Assembly (NCBI RefSeq): GCF_000423545.1
Contig: NZ_AUIE01000001.1
Coordinates: 124,001-188,000, forward strand
Length of the DNA stretch: 64,000 nt
Direction of reading: 5' to 3'
Origin: Metapseudomonas resinovorans DSM 21078
Lineage (GTDB): Bacteria > Pseudomonadota > Gammaproteobacteria > Pseudomonadales > Pseudomonadaceae
The notes under the pieces are model-generated. The model was not told where the DNA came from. It was given only the letters and a program-made list of their open reading frames with translations, and did no database searches. Numbering within the stretch: the stretch's first letter is position 1; every line of letters begins with the position of its first letter. This document shows positions 61,820-64,000 of this stretch, in pieces. The translations under genes and the position numbers were made by a program.

Positions 61820-61850
61820 AAGGCCCCGCACTCGCGGGGCCTTGTCATTT
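61820..61850 (+). terminator. Intrinsic terminator of fadD1
   Basis: AAGGCCCCGC (61820-61829) pairs with GCGGGGCCTT (61834-61843), then GTCATTT. It lies 16 bases after the fadD1 stop. Confidence 0.8.
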
Positions 61851-61892
61851 CAGGCCGGAAAAGTGTGTGAGCGAAATCATTCGCGAAAGAGC

Positions 61893-61979
61893 CGTAGGAT
61901 GGGTTGAGGCACGAAACCCATGCGGACCACGGTTGTTGGGTATCGCAAGCTCGCGGAACGCCGCCCGACCCATCCTACG
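61893..61979. repeat. Inverted-repeat element with CGTAGGATGGGT ends
   Basis: CGTAGGATGGGT (61893-61904) and ACCCATCCTACG (61968-61979) are perfect 12-base terminal inverted repeats, 87 bases overall, with further partial complementarity inside. The GTAGGATGGGT end is a recurrent intergenic word in Pseudomonas and related genomes. It is likely a small non-coding mobile or structural repeat between fadD1 and hrpA. Confidence 0.6.
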
Positions 61980-62064
61980 CACTGCATGGCGCCCTACAGG
62001 CTCTCGCCGGAAATCTGCGACAATTCCGCCCTTGCCGAAAACGACAGCAGAATCAGCGGACCCG

Positions 62065-64000
62065 ATGAGCGAGCAATCCCCCAGCCCCGAACAACTCCTC
62101 AAACGCCTTGAACAGGCCATGGGTGCCGACCGGCATCGCCTGCGCCGGCAGCTCCATGAGCTGCGCAAGCACCCGGATGACGCCAAGTTGGCGCAGTGGG
62201 TCGAGCGCTTCCAGGCGTCCATCGCGCGAGTCGAGGCCAGGCGCGCCAGCGTGCCGGTGATGCGTTACGACGACGCCCTGCCCATCGCCGCCAAGCGCGA
62301 CGAGATCAAGGCGGCGCTGGAAAAGCACCAGGTGCTGGTGATTGCTGGCGAGACCGGCTCGGGCAAGACCACCCAGCTGCCGAAGATCTGCCTGGAAATC
62401 GGCCGCGGTACCCACGGTCTGATCGGCCACACGCAGCCGCGTCGGCTGGCGGCACGCAGCGTGGCGACCCGGGTGGCGGAGGAAATCGGCAGCCCGCTGG
62501 GCGAACTGGTGGGCTACCAGGTGCGCTTCGAGGACCAGTCCAACGAGCGCAGCCTGATCAAACTGATGACCGACGGTATCCTGCTGGCGGAAACCCAGCA
62601 CGATCGCTTCCTCGAACGCTACGACACGATCATCGTCGACGAGGCCCACGAGCGCAGCCTGAACATCGACTTCCTCCTCGGCTACCTCAAGACGCTGTTG
62701 CCGCGCAGGCCCGACCTCAAGCTGATCATCACCTCCGCGACCATCGACCTCGAGCGCTTTTCCAAGCACTTCAACGACGCGCCCATTATTGAAGTCTCCG
62801 GCCGGACCTACCCGGTGGACACCTGGTACCGGCCGCTGGCCGCCGAGGTGGACGAGGATGGTGAAGCACTGTTCGATGACCTTTCCGTGGACCAGGGCAT
62901 CCTCCGAGCCCTGGACGAGATCGCCGCTCACGAACGTGAAGTGGGCAAGCGTCCCGGCGACGTGCTGGTATTCCTCCCCGGCGAGCGAGAAATCCGCGAC
63001 TGCGCCGACGTGCTGCGCAAGGCCAACCTGCGCCACACCGAGGTACTGCCGCTGTACGCGCGGCTGACTCCGGCCGAGCAGCAGAAAATCTTCCAGCCCA
63101 TGGCGGGCCGCAAGATCGTTCTTTCCACCAACGTCGCGGAAACCTCCCTGACGGTCCCGGGCATTCGCTACGTGATCGACAGCGGTACGGCGCGCATCAG
63201 CCGCTACAGCTACCGCGCGAAAGTCCAGCGCCTGCCGGTGGAAGCGGTATCCCAGGCCAGCGCCAACCAGCGCAAGGGTCGTTGTGGCCGGGTCGAGCCG
63301 GGTATCTGCGTGCGCCTTTATAGCGAGGAAGACTTCCTCTCCCGCCCGACCTTCACCGATCCGGAGATCCTACGCACCAACCTGGCGGCGGTGATCCTGC
63401 AGATGCTGCACCTGCGCCTGGGCGATATCGAGGCCTTCCCCTTCATCGAGCCGCCAGACGGCAAGGCGATCAAGGACGGTTTCACGCTGCTGCAGGAGCT
63501 TTCGGCAGTCAATCGCGAGAGCCAGCTCACCCCCATCGGTCGCCAGCTTGCGCGCCTGCCCATCGACCCGCGCCTGGGCCGGATGGTGCTGGAAGGCGCG
63601 CGCCAGGGCAGCCTCGACGAAGTCCTGATCGTGGCCGCTGCGCTGTCGGTGCAGGACCCGCGCGAGCGTCCGATCGAGCGCCAACAGGCAGCCGACCAGG
63701 CCCATGCGCAGTGGAAGGACGTGGACTCCGACTTCGCGGCGCTGATCAACCTCTGGCGCGGCTTCGAGGAACAGCGCCAGGCATTGGGCTCCAATGCCTT
63801 GCGTTCCTGGTGCCGGAAGAACTTCCTCAACTACCTGCGCCTGCGCGAATGGCGTGACGCCCACCGCCAACTGGTGCTGATCTGCCGCGAGCTGAAGCTC
63901 TTCCCGGAATCCGGTAAAGGTAGGAGCCAGCTTGCTGGCGAACGGCAGAACGCGCCGGGCGTTCGCCAGCAGGCTGGCTCCCACAAGAGCGGCGAGGCGG
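62065..64000 (+). CDS. hrpA: ATP-dependent RNA helicase HrpA, 3'-truncated by the window
   Basis: The open frame runs 645 codons to the window edge; full HrpA is about 1300 residues. Walker A 'AGETGSGKTT' is at about 94, 'DEAHERS' at 192 and 'TSAT' at 222, followed by 'QRKGRCGRVEPG' (motif VI). It is a DEAH-box helicase acting on RNA and stalled ribosomes. An AGCGGA site precedes ATG 62065. Near residues 619-640 the frame passes through a REP-like palindrome, adding about 22 residues where orthologues, as I recall them, go straight on. Confidence 0.93.
   Translation, partial: MSEQSPSPEQLLKRLEQAMGADRHRLRRQLHELRKHPDDAKLAQWVERFQASIARVEARRASVPVMRYDDALPIAAKRDEIKAALEKHQVLVIAGETGSGKTTQLPKICLEIGRGTHGLIGHTQPRRLAARSVATRVAEEIGSPLGELVGYQVRFEDQSNERSLIKLMTDGILLAETQHDRFLERYDTIIVDEAHERSLNIDFLLGYLKTLLPRRPDLKLIITSATIDLERFSKHFNDAPIIEVSGRTYPVDTWYRPLAAEVDEDGEALFDDLSVDQGILRALDEIAAHEREVGKRPGDVLVFLPGEREIRDCADVLRKANLRHTEVLPLYARLTPAEQQKIFQPMAGRKIVLSTNVAETSLTVPGIRYVIDSGTARISRYSYRAKVQRLPVEAVSQASANQRKGRCGRVEPGICVRLYSEEDFLSRPTFTDPEILRTNLAAVILQMLHLRLGDIEAFPFIEPPDGKAIKDGFTLLQELSAVNRESQLTPIGRQLARLPIDPRLGRMVLEGARQGSLDEVLIVAAALSVQDPRERPIERQQAADQAHAQWKDVDSDFAALINLWRGFEEQRQALGSNALRSWCRKNFLNYLRLREWRDAHRQLVLICRELKLFPESGKGRSQLAGERQNAPGVRQQAGSHKSGEA
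63920..63984. repeat. REP palindrome inside hrpA
   Basis: Arms of 25 bases (63920-63944 and 63960-63984) are complementary with only two mismatches, around a 15-base loop. The arm begins GTAGGAGCCAGCTTGCTGGC, the same family as 13247-13301. The hrpA frame stays open through it, encoding 'GRSQLAGERQNAPGVRQQAG'. Confidence 0.8.

Overview
The window is a GC-rich, gene-dense bacterial chromosome segment that reads as Pseudomonas in the broad sense (the P. aeruginosa / P. resinovorans side). The main reasons are a complete aotJQMOP-argR plus aruCFGDB-x-aruE arginine block followed by ltaE-alaS-lysC-rsmA-tRNA-Ser-tRNA-Arg, an AmrZ orthologue, the phaJ1 / lipase / fadD2 / fadD1 / hrpA neighbourhood, and Pseudomonas-type REP palindromes between genes. 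These gene orders are compared with P. aeruginosa from memory; no search was run. I see no prophage, insertion sequence, integrase, CRISPR array or rRNA operon. Most of the window looks like core chromosome with accessory transport and catabolic cassettes between core blocks.

Layout. 1-7.2 kb: a truncated AraC regulator (possibly PruR), a zinc-type TonB receptor with a His/Asp-rich loop and a Zur-box-like palindrome, putP without putA, and acsA. 7.8-21.2 kb: arginine uptake (aot), its regulator argR, and the arginine succinyltransferase pathway (aru), with ArgR half-site matches before aotJ and aruC. 21.3-27.4 kb: ltaE, alaS, lysC (with a probable internal beta-subunit start), rsmA, tRNA-Ser(GCT) and two identical tRNA-Arg(ACG). 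27.4-31.7 kb: a DUF4124 protein, mgtE preceded by a small upstream ORF and a hairpin that hides its ribosome-binding site, amrZ, an isolated phnN and an Lrp-type regulator. 31.9-38.2 kb: an indolepyruvate oxidoreductase / leucine dehydrogenase / amino-acid symporter cassette and tRNA-Arg(CCT). 38.2-42.1 kb: an AraC regulator divergent from an AhpD-like protein and a glutaredoxin, then a second TonB receptor. 42.4-48.7 kb: a 2-aminoethylphosphonate-type cluster (LysR, ATPase, fused permease, binding protein, FAD oxidoreductase). 48.7-55.5 kb: two divergent export systems, a CecR/Ybh-like ABC exporter with its TetR regulator and a FUSC / DUF1656 / HlyD pump. 55.6-64 kb: phaJ1, an alpha/beta hydrolase, an orphan binding protein, fadD2, fadD1 and hrpA, which runs off the end.

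How it fits together. The window is dominated by amino-acid and fatty-acid use. Arginine is imported and converted to glutamate and succinate. Other amino acids may enter through the NSS symporter, be deaminated by the dehydrogenase and be oxidatively decarboxylated to acyl-CoA by the oxidoreductase. Acetate and long-chain fatty acids are activated by AcsA and the two FadD proteins, with PhaJ1 linking beta-oxidation to polyhydroxyalkanoate. RsmA and AmrZ are global regulators.

Most interesting leads: the mgtE leader; a REP-like palindrome translated in frame inside hrpA; the oxidoreductase/dehydrogenase/symporter cassette; phnN left alone beside amrZ; and the aminophosphonate cluster with no C-P bond-cleaving enzyme in the window.
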